A stretch of 64,000 bases of DNA from Bacilli bacterium. GTDB taxonomy: Bacteria > Bacillota > Bacilli > RF39 > UBA660. Location of the stretch: assembly GCA_017525015.1 (NCBI GenBank), contig JAFXUK010000015.1, positions 99,363 through 163,362 of the forward strand, in the 5' to 3' direction. The position numbers and the translations under genes were made by a program. The notes under the pieces are model-generated. The model made no database searches. It was not told the origin of the DNA and saw nothing but the letters and a program-made list of their open reading frames with translations. Shown here piece by piece: positions 44,140 to 51,772 of this stretch; within the stretch, counting starts at the first letter, position 1, and every line of letters starts with the position of its first letter.

Positions 44140-45510
44140 CTAATATTTTACTAATAAATCAGCTATCTTGGTAACATTACCAGCACCTAAAGTTAAGACA
44201 ATATCATTTTCATGAACTCTATCCTTAACGTAATTAACTATTTCATCATAATCACTTATATGGATAGCATCTTTTCCTAACTTCTTGATTTCATTTATTA
44301 AATCATCTTCATGAATATTATAGGTATTTACTTCTCTAGCTGCATAAGTATCAATTATTATAATATGGTCAAAATGAATTAATGATTTAGCAAAATCTTT
44401 TAAATGTTGAGATAATCTACTATATGTATGAGCTTCAAAAATAACCCAAGACTCATTAAAATGCTTATTCATAATACCTTCTACTGTAGCATTTATTTCA
44501 GTAGGATGATGACCATAATCATCATATATTTGAGCTCCTTTAATTAAACCTTTATATTCTAATCTTCTAGAAGCACCTGTATAACTTAATAATGCTTTAG
44601 CAATATCATCTATTTTAATACCATAAGCATCGCATAAAGCAATACAACATAAGCTATCAAAAACCATATGTAATCCAGGTACTCTTAGAGTAATTCTTTT
44701 AACCATTTTACCGTTATGATAAGCATCATATGAAGGGAAACCTTCTTCATCATAAGTAACATTATCGTAATACCAATCAGCATTATTACTTTTACCAACA
44801 GTAATAACAGTAGCTTTAGTACTATTTCTTAAATCATAGCATCTATCATCATCTCTATTTAAAACTAAGAAACCATCTTCTGGTAACATAGAAACATATT
44901 TTTCAAAACTTTTCTTAATATTATCAATACTACCAAAATAATCTAGATGATCATCATCAATATTAGTAACAACAGCACTTCTTTGTTTAAAGTTTAGATA
45001 ACTTTCATGATATTCACAAGCTTCAATAATAAAATAATCACTATTTCCAACTCTATAATTACCATCAATTTGTTTTAAAACAGCTCCTACTTGAATAGAA
45101 GGATCTAAACCTGCTTCTAAGAAAGATAAAGAAATCATACTAGTAGTACTAGTTTTACCATGAGTACCAGAAATACCAATAGTATCTTTAAATAACTTAG
45201 TAATCTCTCCTAAGAAGTTACCTCTTTCAACCATCGGAATACCTAATTCTTTAGCTTTAACTAATTCAGCATTATCTTCATGTATAGCTGCTGTATAAAC
45301 AACTAAATCTATATCCTTAGTAATGTTTTCGCTAACTTGTCCTATATTAACATGAACACCATTTTTTTCTAACCAATCAGTTTGACTAGATTTAGCAGAA
45401 TCAGAACCACTAACTTGATATCCCCATTTAACAAGTATCTCAGCAATACCACTCATACTGATACCACCGATGCCAACCATATATATATGTTTATAATCTT
45501 TTATATTCAT
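44140..45510 (-). CDS. murC: UDP-N-acetylmuramate--L-alanine ligase
   Basis: The 456-aa protein has MVGIGGISMSGIAEIL at the N-terminus, the ATP-binding GTHGKTSTTSM, and the domain-3 motif YDDYGHHPTEI of Mur ligases. MurC adds L-Ala to UDP-MurNAc, the first peptide step in peptidoglycan precursor synthesis. ATG 45510 follows GAGAGGAG; a longer reading to 45552 is not supported. It is on the minus strand between two plus-strand arms of the type VII island. Confidence 0.95.
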   Translation of the reverse strand: MNIKDYKHIYMVGIGGISMSGIAEILVKWGYQVSGSDSAKSSQTDWLEKNGVHVNIGQVSENITKDIDLVVYTAAIHEDNAELVKAKELGIPMVERGNFLGEITKLFKDTIGISGTHGKTSTTSMISLSFLEAGLDPSIQVGAVLKQIDGNYRVGNSDYFIIEACEYHESYLNFKQRSAVVTNIDDDHLDYFGSIDNIKKSFEKYVSMLPEDGFLVLNRDDDRCYDLRNSTKATVITVGKSNNADWYYDNVTYDEEGFPSYDAYHNGKMVKRITLRVPGLHMVFDSLCCIALCDAYGIKIDDIAKALLSYTGASRRLEYKGLIKGAQIYDDYGHHPTEINATVEGIMNKHFNESWVIFEAHTYSRLSQHLKDFAKSLIHFDHIIIIDTYAAREVNTYNIHEDDLINEIKKLGKDAIHISDYDEIVNYVKDRVHENDIVLTLGAGNVTKIADLLVKY

Positions 45511-45540
45511 TAAATAGTCTCCTCTCAGATAACTAATAAA

Positions 45541-45546
45541 ATTATA
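45541..45546 (-). promoter_or_regulatory. -10 box TATAAT for murC, minus strand
   Basis: The minus-strand TGTATAAT lies 31 bases before murC. A terminator between murD and murC suggests murC has this separate promoter. Confidence 0.4.
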
Positions 45547-45557
45547 CATCAAAATAT

Positions 45558-45581
45558 AAAAAAAGCGATAATTTATCGCTT
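45558..45581 (-). terminator. Intrinsic terminator after murD, minus strand
   Basis: On the minus strand AAGCGATAA/TTATCGCTT with T-run overlaps the murD stop codon. Confidence 0.8.
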
Positions 45582-46908
45582 ATTTATAAGATTTAACTAA
45601 ATCCTTAAATTCATTACCTCTATCTTCAAAGGCTTTATATTGATCCCATGAAGCGCAAGCAGGACTTAATAATACTACATCTCCAGCTTCTGCTTTAGCA
45701 TGGCATGAATTAGTAGCTTCAGTTAGATTATCAAAGATATCACAAGGAATATTAATTTTATCACAGTATTCTTTAATTCTATTCTTTGTTTCACCGTAGC
45801 AGGCTACATATTTAACATTTTTCATATCTTCAGTTAAATCATCAAAAGAATGACCTCTATCTAAACCACCTAGTATCAATAATACAGGTTCTTTAAATGA
45901 TCTTAAAGCTATCTTTGTAGATTCACAGTTAGTAGCTTTACTATCGTTATAATACATAACATCATTAACCGTAGTTACATATTCAATACGATGTTCAACA
46001 CCACCAAAAGTATTTAATACCTTAAAGATATCTTCATTACTTACATCAAATAGTTTAACTACACTAATTACACCCATAATATTTTCATAATTATGTACAC
46101 CTTTTAATTTAATATCTTTACAATCAATAACTTTTTCATCTCTATAATAAATAGCATTATCTAGTAAATAAACATTCTGTTTACTATTTTTAGAGAAGTA
46201 ATATTTAGTACTAGGAATATCACTAGATACTTCCATAGCTTCTTCATTATCATAATTGATTATAGCAATATCGTCTTTTGTATGATTATTGAATATCTTT
46301 TTCTTAGTTTGTTTATACTTTTCGTGAGAATCATGAAAATCAGTATGAACTTCAAATATATTATTTAATAAACTAACATCAGTTTTAAAATCATACATAT
46401 CACATAATTGATGATCTGATATTTCCATTACTAAATAATCACCTTTTTTAAGCTCTTTAACAAAATGACATAATGGAGTACCGATATTACCTCCTAAATA
46501 AACAGGGAATCCTGCTTCTTTAAGAATGTTATAAATCAAAGTAACAGTAGTAGTTTTTCCATTACTACCAGTTACACCAATTATTTTTACTCCTTTAGCC
46601 ATATAATGAAATGCTAATTCAACTTCATTGATAACTTTCATTCCTAACTCTTTAGCTTTAAGAACAGCAGGATGATTATACTTAATACCAGGGTTCTTAA
46701 CCATTAGATCAAAAGACTCATCAAATAGTTCGCATGGATCTCCACCAATAATTACCTTAACACCTAGTTTTTCCAATTCCTTTACTTGGTTTTCATCTTG
46801 CTCATTTATATCATTAATAACAACAGTGTTATTAGGAGCTAATATCTTAGCTGCCTCATAACCACTTCTTGCCATTCCAAGGATAAATACCTTTTTATTT
46901 TCAAACAT
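45580..46908 (-). CDS. murD: UDP-N-acetylmuramoylalanine--D-glutamate ligase
   Basis: The 442-aa protein shows KVFILGMARSGYEAAKIL, the ATP site GVTGSNGKTTTV, and MYYNDSKATN and LLILGGLDRGHSFDD typical of MurD. It adds D-Glu to UDP-MurNAc-L-Ala. ATG 46908 follows GGGAGTG; the in-frame start at 46926 is rejected. The gene diverges from the WXG100 gene at 47029. Confidence 0.95.
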   Translation of the reverse strand: MFENKKVFILGMARSGYEAAKILAPNNTVVINDINEQDENQVKELEKLGVKVIIGGDPCELFDESFDLMVKNPGIKYNHPAVLKAKELGMKVINEVELAFHYMAKGVKIIGVTGSNGKTTTVTLIYNILKEAGFPVYLGGNIGTPLCHFVKELKKGDYLVMEISDHQLCDMYDFKTDVSLLNNIFEVHTDFHDSHEKYKQTKKKIFNNHTKDDIAIINYDNEEAMEVSSDIPSTKYYFSKNSKQNVYLLDNAIYYRDEKVIDCKDIKLKGVHNYENIMGVISVVKLFDVSNEDIFKVLNTFGGVEHRIEYVTTVNDVMYYNDSKATNCESTKIALRSFKEPVLLILGGLDRGHSFDDLTEDMKNVKYVACYGETKNRIKEYCDKINIPCDIFDNLTEATNSCHAKAEAGDVVLLSPACASWDQYKAFEDRGNEFKDLVKSYK

Positions 46909-46926
46909 AAAATCACTCCCAAACAT

Positions 46927-46935
46927 ATTATATCA
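46927..46935 (-). promoter_or_regulatory. Extended -10 promoter (TGATATAAT) for murD, minus strand
   Basis: Minus-strand TGA-TATAAT lies 18 bases before the murD start. A TTGTCA lies further up but at 22 bases, too far for an ordinary -35. Confidence 0.55.
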
Positions 46936-46995
46936 AAAAACTTTACTATTAAAATGACAAAGAGAAGCAAAATAAAACAAATATAAGAAAATGTT

Positions 46996-47004
46996 TGATA
47001 TAAT
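46996..47004 (+). promoter_or_regulatory. Extended -10 promoter (TGATATAAT) for the WXG100/C39 cluster
   Basis: TGA-TATAAT lies 24 bases before the WXG100 gene at 47029 and is divergent from the murD promoter 60 bases away. Confidence 0.6.
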
Positions 47005-47028
47005 TAATGATATAAGGATAGTGATATT

Positions 47029-47316
47029 ATGCCAAGTTATAAAGTAAATATTGGAAGAATTCATGAACTTGCCGATAAAACTAGAAAAGAAGCAAATGAA
47101 TTAGAAAGTCATTCAACAGCATCAACTAACGAATTAAGAACAGAGTTAGATTCATGGGAAGGTGACACAAGCGGTTTATACAAAGAAAATGCCGAAACCA
47201 ATAGCAACAATACTGTTGAAATAGCTAATGCCATGAGAGCTTATGCTGATCACCTAGATGAAACAGCCGATATTATTCAAGAAGCTGATGAGTATTGTGC
47301 AACAGCTAAAATATAG
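47029..47316 (+). CDS. WXG100 family type VII substrate (EsxA-like)
   Basis: The 95-aa protein is a typical WXG100 helical hairpin with W-E-G in the turn (LDSWEGDTSGLY). Such proteins are secreted as dimers by EssC-dependent systems and also act as targeting partners. AAGGATAGTGATATT before ATG. It begins a cluster with a WXG-like partner and a WXG-C39 fusion, and probably forms a dimer with one of them. Confidence 0.85.
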   Translation: MPSYKVNIGRIHELADKTRKEANELESHSTASTNELRTELDSWEGDTSGLYKENAETNSNNTVEIANAMRAYADHLDETADIIQEADEYCATAKI

Positions 47317-47326
47317 GAGGTAAAAT

Positions 47327-47635
47327 ATGGGAGAAGTAAGTGATTACAAAATTGACTATAACGATTCCGCAGATGGAGTAAATACCATTAATAAAACATC
47401 TCAAGGTATTAATGACATAATTGAACAAACTAATAAAAATATGAATGATACTTTTGATAAAGATGTATTTAGTGGCCCATTAGCAGATTACTGTCAAGGT
47501 AACTGGGAAGAAATCAAAAGATTGGCCATGAAAAACAGTAATAATATTGCTGAATCCGGAAGAGTTCTTAATGCTATGACTGAGTCATATAAAGATTCAG
47601 ATGATAGAGTTGGTGAAAGTGTAGGGAATTCATAA
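47327..47635 (+). CDS. WXG100-like partner with F-x-G turn
   Basis: The 102-aa helical product lacks WxG but has V-F-S-G-P (F in place of W) at the expected turn. Its end ESYKDSDD contains YxxxD, the known type VII export motif. TAGGAGG precedes ATG and the stop overlaps the next start by one base. It may form a heterodimer with the WXG100 protein before it or with the N-terminal WXG hairpin of the next protein. Confidence 0.75.
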   Translation: MGEVSDYKIDYNDSADGVNTINKTSQGINDIIEQTNKNMNDTFDKDVFSGPLADYCQGNWEEIKRLAMKNSNNIAESGRVLNAMTESYKDSDDRVGESVGNS

Positions 47636-48558
47636 TGGTAACAAGTGCTACAGTAAAAAGTGACTCATCAACAATTCAAAGCATGTTCTCATCATATAAA
47701 TCTACAGTAAATAGCTTCAAAAACGTAGAAAGTTGGAATGGACCTTCACAAAAGAACTTTATGGAACAAGCTGAAAAGTTCATGAGTGAATTTATAAGTC
47801 CAATGGAACAACAATTATCTACATTTGCTGATTCACTTGATAATTTAGAAAAATATGAAAAACTAAAAACACAATTAAAAACTGCTGAAAGCAATTTAAG
47901 TAGTGTTCAAGGAACTGATAATACTACAGCAATTGAACAGTATAAAGCAGATATTAGAAGAATAAATCAAGAAATGACTCCGTTAAAAACAAAGATTAAA
48001 CAACAAATAAACGAAGTCGCAAGTTTAAAAATAGATACGAACCCAGCTGAAGATTTTAATATCAAAGATTTCCATCTAAATGAGTTTAAATACTTCAGAC
48101 AAGGAGATTATCATAATGCATATGCCGGCGAAACAATTGCTGCTGCCGGATGTGGACCAACATCAGCAGCTATGGTACTTACTTATTTAACTGGAGAAAC
48201 AGTAGACCCAGTAACAGCAAGTGCATGGAGTACACAACATGGATTTGCTACAAATGGTAATGGAACATATGAAGCATTATTCCCAGCTATTGGTGAAGCT
48301 TATGGCTTAACAGTTCAAAAGCAATCTCAAACAGCTAGTAATATTGTTAATAGCTTACAAAATGGTAATGTTATTATTTGTCATATGGGACCTGGAGAAT
48401 TTACTAGTGGAGGACATTACATAGTTCTGCGAGAAATTAATGATCAAGGTCAAGTATTAGTAGCAGACCCTGCTAACCCTGGAAGAAACAAATGGTATCC
48501 GCCAAGTATATTTGAACAACAGCGAAGAGGTTCAATGTATAGCTTTAATACAGCTTAG
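47635..48558 (+). CDS. WXG-C39 fusion: secreted cysteine peptidase-like effector
   Basis: The 307-aa product has an N-terminal WXG hairpin (SWNGPSQKNF near residue 34), a charged coiled-coil region (about 70-140) and a C39-like papain-fold domain (about 150-305). Cys173 (AAGCGPTSAAM), His261 (GGHYIVL) and Asp278 (ADPANPG) form the catalytic set. The WXG part directly ties the enzyme to type VII export. Its domain is nearly duplicated in the gene at 49175. The start codon overlaps the previous stop (TAATG). A peptidase or other thiol-based cleavage role is likely; the substrate is unknown. Confidence 0.82.
   Translation: MVTSATVKSDSSTIQSMFSSYKSTVNSFKNVESWNGPSQKNFMEQAEKFMSEFISPMEQQLSTFADSLDNLEKYEKLKTQLKTAESNLSSVQGTDNTTAIEQYKADIRRINQEMTPLKTKIKQQINEVASLKIDTNPAEDFNIKDFHLNEFKYFRQGDYHNAYAGETIAAAGCGPTSAAMVLTYLTGETVDPVTASAWSTQHGFATNGNGTYEALFPAIGEAYGLTVQKQSQTASNIVNSLQNGNVIICHMGPGEFTSGGHYIVLREINDQGQVLVADPANPGRNKWYPPSIFEQQRRGSMYSFNTA
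48085..48555 (+). repeat. Duplicated C39-like domain sequence (partner copy about 49975-50443)
   Basis: The region coding the C39-like domain is similar over its whole length, at DNA as well as protein level, to the same region of the gene at 49175. Identical words include AYAGETIAAAGCGPT, SQTASNIVNSL and GGHYIVLR. It points to a recent duplication or gene conversion. Confidence 0.85.
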
Positions 48559-48588
48559 CATTGATGTATAGATAGAAAGGAAAAGAAT

Positions 48589-49158
48589 ATGAATTTAGAA
48601 GAGAAAGTAATACAAATTGCTCAACTTGTAGAAGAAGCAGAAACAGAAAATCCTTGTGATCTTTTTATCCCAATATTAGATGGATTTAAAGAAACACCAG
48701 ATACTAACAAAGAACATTTAGTAGCAGTAAATGGTAATATGCTTGAACAATTTTTTACAGATAAAATACTAGATGAAGGTGAAACTTTTGAAGGAAGAAT
48801 TAGTGAAATTCAAAACGAAACAATCGAAAGCTTACCAAATAAAGAATTATATGAGGGAGAATCATTTAAATTCCTAGAAGATTATGAAACAGAACTATTT
48901 AAGTTTAAAGTATATGCTCAAGACATTTTAGTTGGATCTAAAGAAAAATTATACTTTGTAAGACAACTAAATGCTTACTTTATGAATCCACTTAATAATG
49001 AATTAAATTTAATATCATTAGCTGCTGGAAGATATGAAGTAACAGAAGAACATAAATTACTTAAAGATATAAACAATCTTCAAGAAGATGAAATAATTAA
49101 ACCATTAAGAAAATCATTAGAAGTAATAATGAATAGCACAAAATACTATCATAATTAG
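48589..49158 (+). CDS. Hypothetical protein between two C39-like effectors
   Basis: The 189-aa product (MNLEEKVIQIAQLVEEAE...) is an acidic alpha/beta soluble protein with no signal peptide or membrane segment. No family was recognised. AGAAAGGAAAAG precedes ATG. It lies between two genes for nearly identical cysteine-enzyme domains, so immunity, chaperone or targeting roles are plausible but unproven. Confidence 0.65.
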   Translation: MNLEEKVIQIAQLVEEAETENPCDLFIPILDGFKETPDTNKEHLVAVNGNMLEQFFTDKILDEGETFEGRISEIQNETIESLPNKELYEGESFKFLEDYETELFKFKVYAQDILVGSKEKLYFVRQLNAYFMNPLNNELNLISLAAGRYEVTEEHKLLKDINNLQEDEIIKPLRKSLEVIMNSTKYYHN

Positions 49159-49174
49159 AAAGGGATGAAATGAT

Positions 49175-50452
49175 ATGGCATCAAGTGACGAGACAATTGT
49201 TATAAATACCGATGTACTTGAATCTGGAAGCGATAGTATTGCTTCTTTAGCCGAATCAGCAAGTAAAGCTTTAAGTAGCGCTAATAGTTATGCCGTTACA
49301 TCAGTAGATTTTGACTTTTCACCAGCGATATCAGCAATTAAAACTAATATGCAAAATATCAATGATAAAGTTAAAGCTTCATCTGATATTCTAAAAAAGA
49401 TAGCTGCTATTCATGCTAATTTACAAAATTCACAAGATTCGCCAAAAGGATCTACAACGACAAATACGGGAACACCTACATACTCAACACCAACATATTC
49501 AAGTAGCCCAAGTTATAGTAGTCCATCTTATTCAACATTACCAACTTCAAGTACACCAACAACGACTTCTCCAACATCACCATTAGGAGAATCATCTAGA
49601 GGTACTAATATACCTTCAAAAACTGATAAATATGATTATGCCGAATTAATTAGAGCAGGTAAGATAGAATTACTTACTGAAGAATCTATTAAAGAAAAAA
49701 CTAAAGATAAAACTAAACTTATTATTAGAATAAGTAAAGATGATCCTAATTATGATAAATACATTGAAATGGTATATAACGTAGCTAAAATGTATGGAAT
49801 ATCTGTTGGTATTGTTTTAATACCACAAGGTGATGATAAGACTGTTAAAGTATCACTAGTTAAAAACGGTGAAGAAAAAGGTAAAGTTGAAGGCGAAATC
49901 ACTGAAGAAAAAATCAAAGCATTATTTGAAAATGCTCCTGATGACGTTAAAAAAGATTATCATACAGAAAACGAATTTGTTTATTATAAACAAGGAGATT
50001 ATGGTAACGCATATGCTGGCGAAACAATCGCTGCTGCCGGATGTGGGCCAACAGCTGCTGCTATGGTACTTACATATCTTACAGGAGATGAAGTTAATCC
50101 ACCTACTACAGCTGCTTATAGTACACAACATGGCTTTGCAGTAGACCATGCTGGTACAACTGAATCATTATTCCCATCAATCGGGAAAGCATATGGATTA
50201 AATGTTCAAAAAGAATCACAAACAGCTAGTAATATAGTTAATAGTTTAAAAGAAGGCAATGTAATTATTGCTCACATGGGACCTGGTGAATTTACTAAGG
50301 GAGGACATTATATAGTTCTTCGTGGATTAAACGAACAAGGACAAGTATTAGTTGCTGACCCAGCTAATCCAGCAAGAAACAAATACTATCCTGCAAGTAT
50401 ATTCGAACAACAAAGGCAGGGATCTATGTATAGTTTTTCCGTTCCTGTGTAA
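49175..50452 (+). CDS. C39-like cysteine peptidase-type effector with Ser/Thr-rich linker
   Basis: The 425-aa product has an N-terminal helical region (1-95) lacking a clear WxG, a Ser/Thr/Pro/Tyr-rich linker (about 100-145, repeating TYS and SPSYS), a small alpha/beta domain (about 150-260) and a C39-like domain (about 270-425). Cys290 (AAGCGPTAAAM), His378 (GGHYIVL) and Asp395 (ADPANPA) match the catalytic set of the neighbour at 47635. The N-terminal helices probably serve for export with a WXG100 partner. The differing N-terminal parts and near-identical heads suggest domain swapping. Confidence 0.8.
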   Translation: MASSDETIVINTDVLESGSDSIASLAESASKALSSANSYAVTSVDFDFSPAISAIKTNMQNINDKVKASSDILKKIAAIHANLQNSQDSPKGSTTTNTGTPTYSTPTYSSSPSYSSPSYSTLPTSSTPTTTSPTSPLGESSRGTNIPSKTDKYDYAELIRAGKIELLTEESIKEKTKDKTKLIIRISKDDPNYDKYIEMVYNVAKMYGISVGIVLIPQGDDKTVKVSLVKNGEEKGKVEGEITEEKIKALFENAPDDVKKDYHTENEFVYYKQGDYGNAYAGETIAAAGCGPTAAAMVLTYLTGDEVNPPTTAAYSTQHGFAVDHAGTTESLFPSIGKAYGLNVQKESQTASNIVNSLKEGNVIIAHMGPGEFTKGGHYIVLRGLNEQGQVLVADPANPARNKYYPASIFEQQRQGSMYSFSVPV

Positions 50453-50490
50453 AAGGTAATGTAAAACTAATTCAATAATATGCCAAAATA

Positions 50491-50499
50491 TGATATATT
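50491..50499 (+). promoter_or_regulatory. Extended -10 promoter (TGATATATT)
   Basis: TGA-TATATT lies 21 bases before the WXG100 gene at 50521, so the last pair may be transcribed separately from the C39-like genes. Confidence 0.45.
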
Positions 50500-50520
50500 T
50501 TAGATAATGGAGATGATAAT

Positions 50521-50856
50521 ATGGCAGACGTAGGCTTAAAAGTAAGTCCAGAGAGAATGAGAGAGATATCTGAAAAATCTGGAACAATGGTTGAAGATTT
50601 AAAAACAAAATCTACAGACTTAAAAAACAAAAAAATAGGTTTAATGCAAATTTGGAGAGGTCCATCAGCAACTGAATTCGATAGTGGATCAGATGTTCAT
50701 TTTCAAAAATTAGAAGAATTTGAAAATGTATTACAAGATATGGTTGCTAGAATTAAAGCAGGTTCAGAAAGCTTCCGTACAACTGAAGAAGAAAACGTTA
50801 CAGAAGCAAGAAAACTTCAAGAAACAAATTATAATTTTAGACCTTACGGAAATTAG
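50521..50856 (+). CDS. WXG100 family protein
   Basis: The 111-aa helical product has the turn IWRGPSATEF (W-R-G) near residue 45 and a Gly/Asn-containing tail NYNFRPYGN. This is a WXG100 protein, probably secreted and paired with the next gene. GGAGATGAT precedes ATG. It comes right after the second C39-like gene and may be its export partner. Confidence 0.85.
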   Translation: MADVGLKVSPERMREISEKSGTMVEDLKTKSTDLKNKKIGLMQIWRGPSATEFDSGSDVHFQKLEEFENVLQDMVARIKAGSESFRTTEEENVTEARKLQETNYNFRPYGN

Positions 50857-50872
50857 ATAGGAGAATAAGATT

Positions 50873-51169
50873 ATGAATGATGAAATTTTAGTAAAAGATT
50901 ATGAAACTGCTAGAGATACAGCAACAGGCATTAAATCTGATGGCGATGCTATCATGGATATCTTCAATACAATTGATAACTATATGAAAGAATTGTATGG
51001 AGAAACATGGCAAAGTAGTGGAGCAGATGTATCTAATGGAAGATATGCTGAATTAAGATCAAACTATGAAACTTTCTATGGCAAAATAAACGAAATGCAT
51101 AAACATATAACTGAGATAACTGGTAGAGATCAAGCTACTGATACTCAAGTTGGTGCTTCATTAAGTTAA
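50873..51169 (+). CDS. WXG100-like protein (W-x-S turn)
   Basis: The 98-aa helical product has ETWQSSGADV at the turn, so Ser takes the Gly place of WxG. TAGGAG before ATG, 16 bases after the WXG100 gene. The two probably form a heterodimer, like EsxA/EsxB-type pairs. A terminator after it closes the type VII island. Confidence 0.78.
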   Translation: MNDEILVKDYETARDTATGIKSDGDAIMDIFNTIDNYMKELYGETWQSSGADVSNGRYAELRSNYETFYGKINEMHKHITEITGRDQATDTQVGASLS

Positions 51170-51195
51170 AAACTACAAAAAATGTAGTTTTTTTT
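51169..51195 (+). terminator. Intrinsic terminator closing the type VII island
   Basis: AAACTACA/TGTAGTTT stem, A5 loop, eight T, starting at the stop codon. Confidence 0.88.
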
Positions 51196-51210
51196 ATTCA
51201 ATAAAAAGTG

Positions 51211-51292
51211 TATAATAGTCGGTAATTACTTATATTGAATTTAATTTCTAAGCCTTCTGATGGTTTATTAATTAGTTAAAATTTGATATAAT
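51211..51292 (+). promoter_or_regulatory. Two -10 elements upstream of rplI
   Basis: TATAAT at 51211-51216 (preceded by TG) and TGATATAAT at 51284-51292 both face rplI. The 154-base gap before rplI is the longest gene-free stretch of the window; no other convincing structure was seen in it. Confidence 0.5.
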
Positions 51293-51323
51293 AAAGTACA
51301 GACATTGGAAAAGGAGTGATATC

Positions 51324-51764
51324 ATGAAGGTTATACTACTTGCAGATGTTAAAAAACAGGGGAAAAAAGATCAAATAATTAATGTTAGTGATGGTTATGC
51401 CAAAAACTACCTAATTAAAAATGGTCTTGCTGTTCAAGCAACAGAAACTAGTACAAAAAGACTAGCCAAAGAATTAGACATCAAGAAAAAAGAAGAAGAA
51501 GCTAATATCGAAGCTTGTAAAGAATTAGCGGAAAAACTAAAAAAGAAAGAAATAATTATCAAAGTTAAAACTGGTGAACAAGACAAAGTATTTGGTACTG
51601 TTTCATCTAAGCAAATATGTGAAGAATTAAAAAAGATGGGGTTCGAAATCGACAAGAAAAAAATAAATGTTACATATCCATTAGATACCTTAGGAACTCA
51701 CATTGTTAAATTATCATTACATAAAAAGGTTGAAGGAGAAATAAAAGTAACGCTAAAAAAGTAG
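51324..51764 (+). CDS. rplI: 50S ribosomal protein L9
   Basis: The 146-aa protein starts MKVILLADVKKQGKKDQIIN and has DGYAKNYLIKNGLA, the L9 rRNA-binding motif, a long central helix and the C-terminal KVFGTVSSKQI domain. AAGGAGTGAT before ATG. It is followed by dnaB after eight bases as in many Firmicutes (rplI-dnaC in Bacillus). Confidence 0.97.
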   Translation: MKVILLADVKKQGKKDQIINVSDGYAKNYLIKNGLAVQATETSTKRLAKELDIKKKEEEANIEACKELAEKLKKKEIIIKVKTGEQDKVFGTVSSKQICEELKKMGFEIDKKKINVTYPLDTLGTHIVKLSLHKKVEGEIKVTLKK

Positions 51765-51772
51765 GTGATTAA

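Noticed and set aside
49869..50144. Lys/Leu-rich ORF in another frame within the second C39-like gene
   Set aside because: It has no start signal and overlaps strongly conserved catalytic coding sequence in the other frame.
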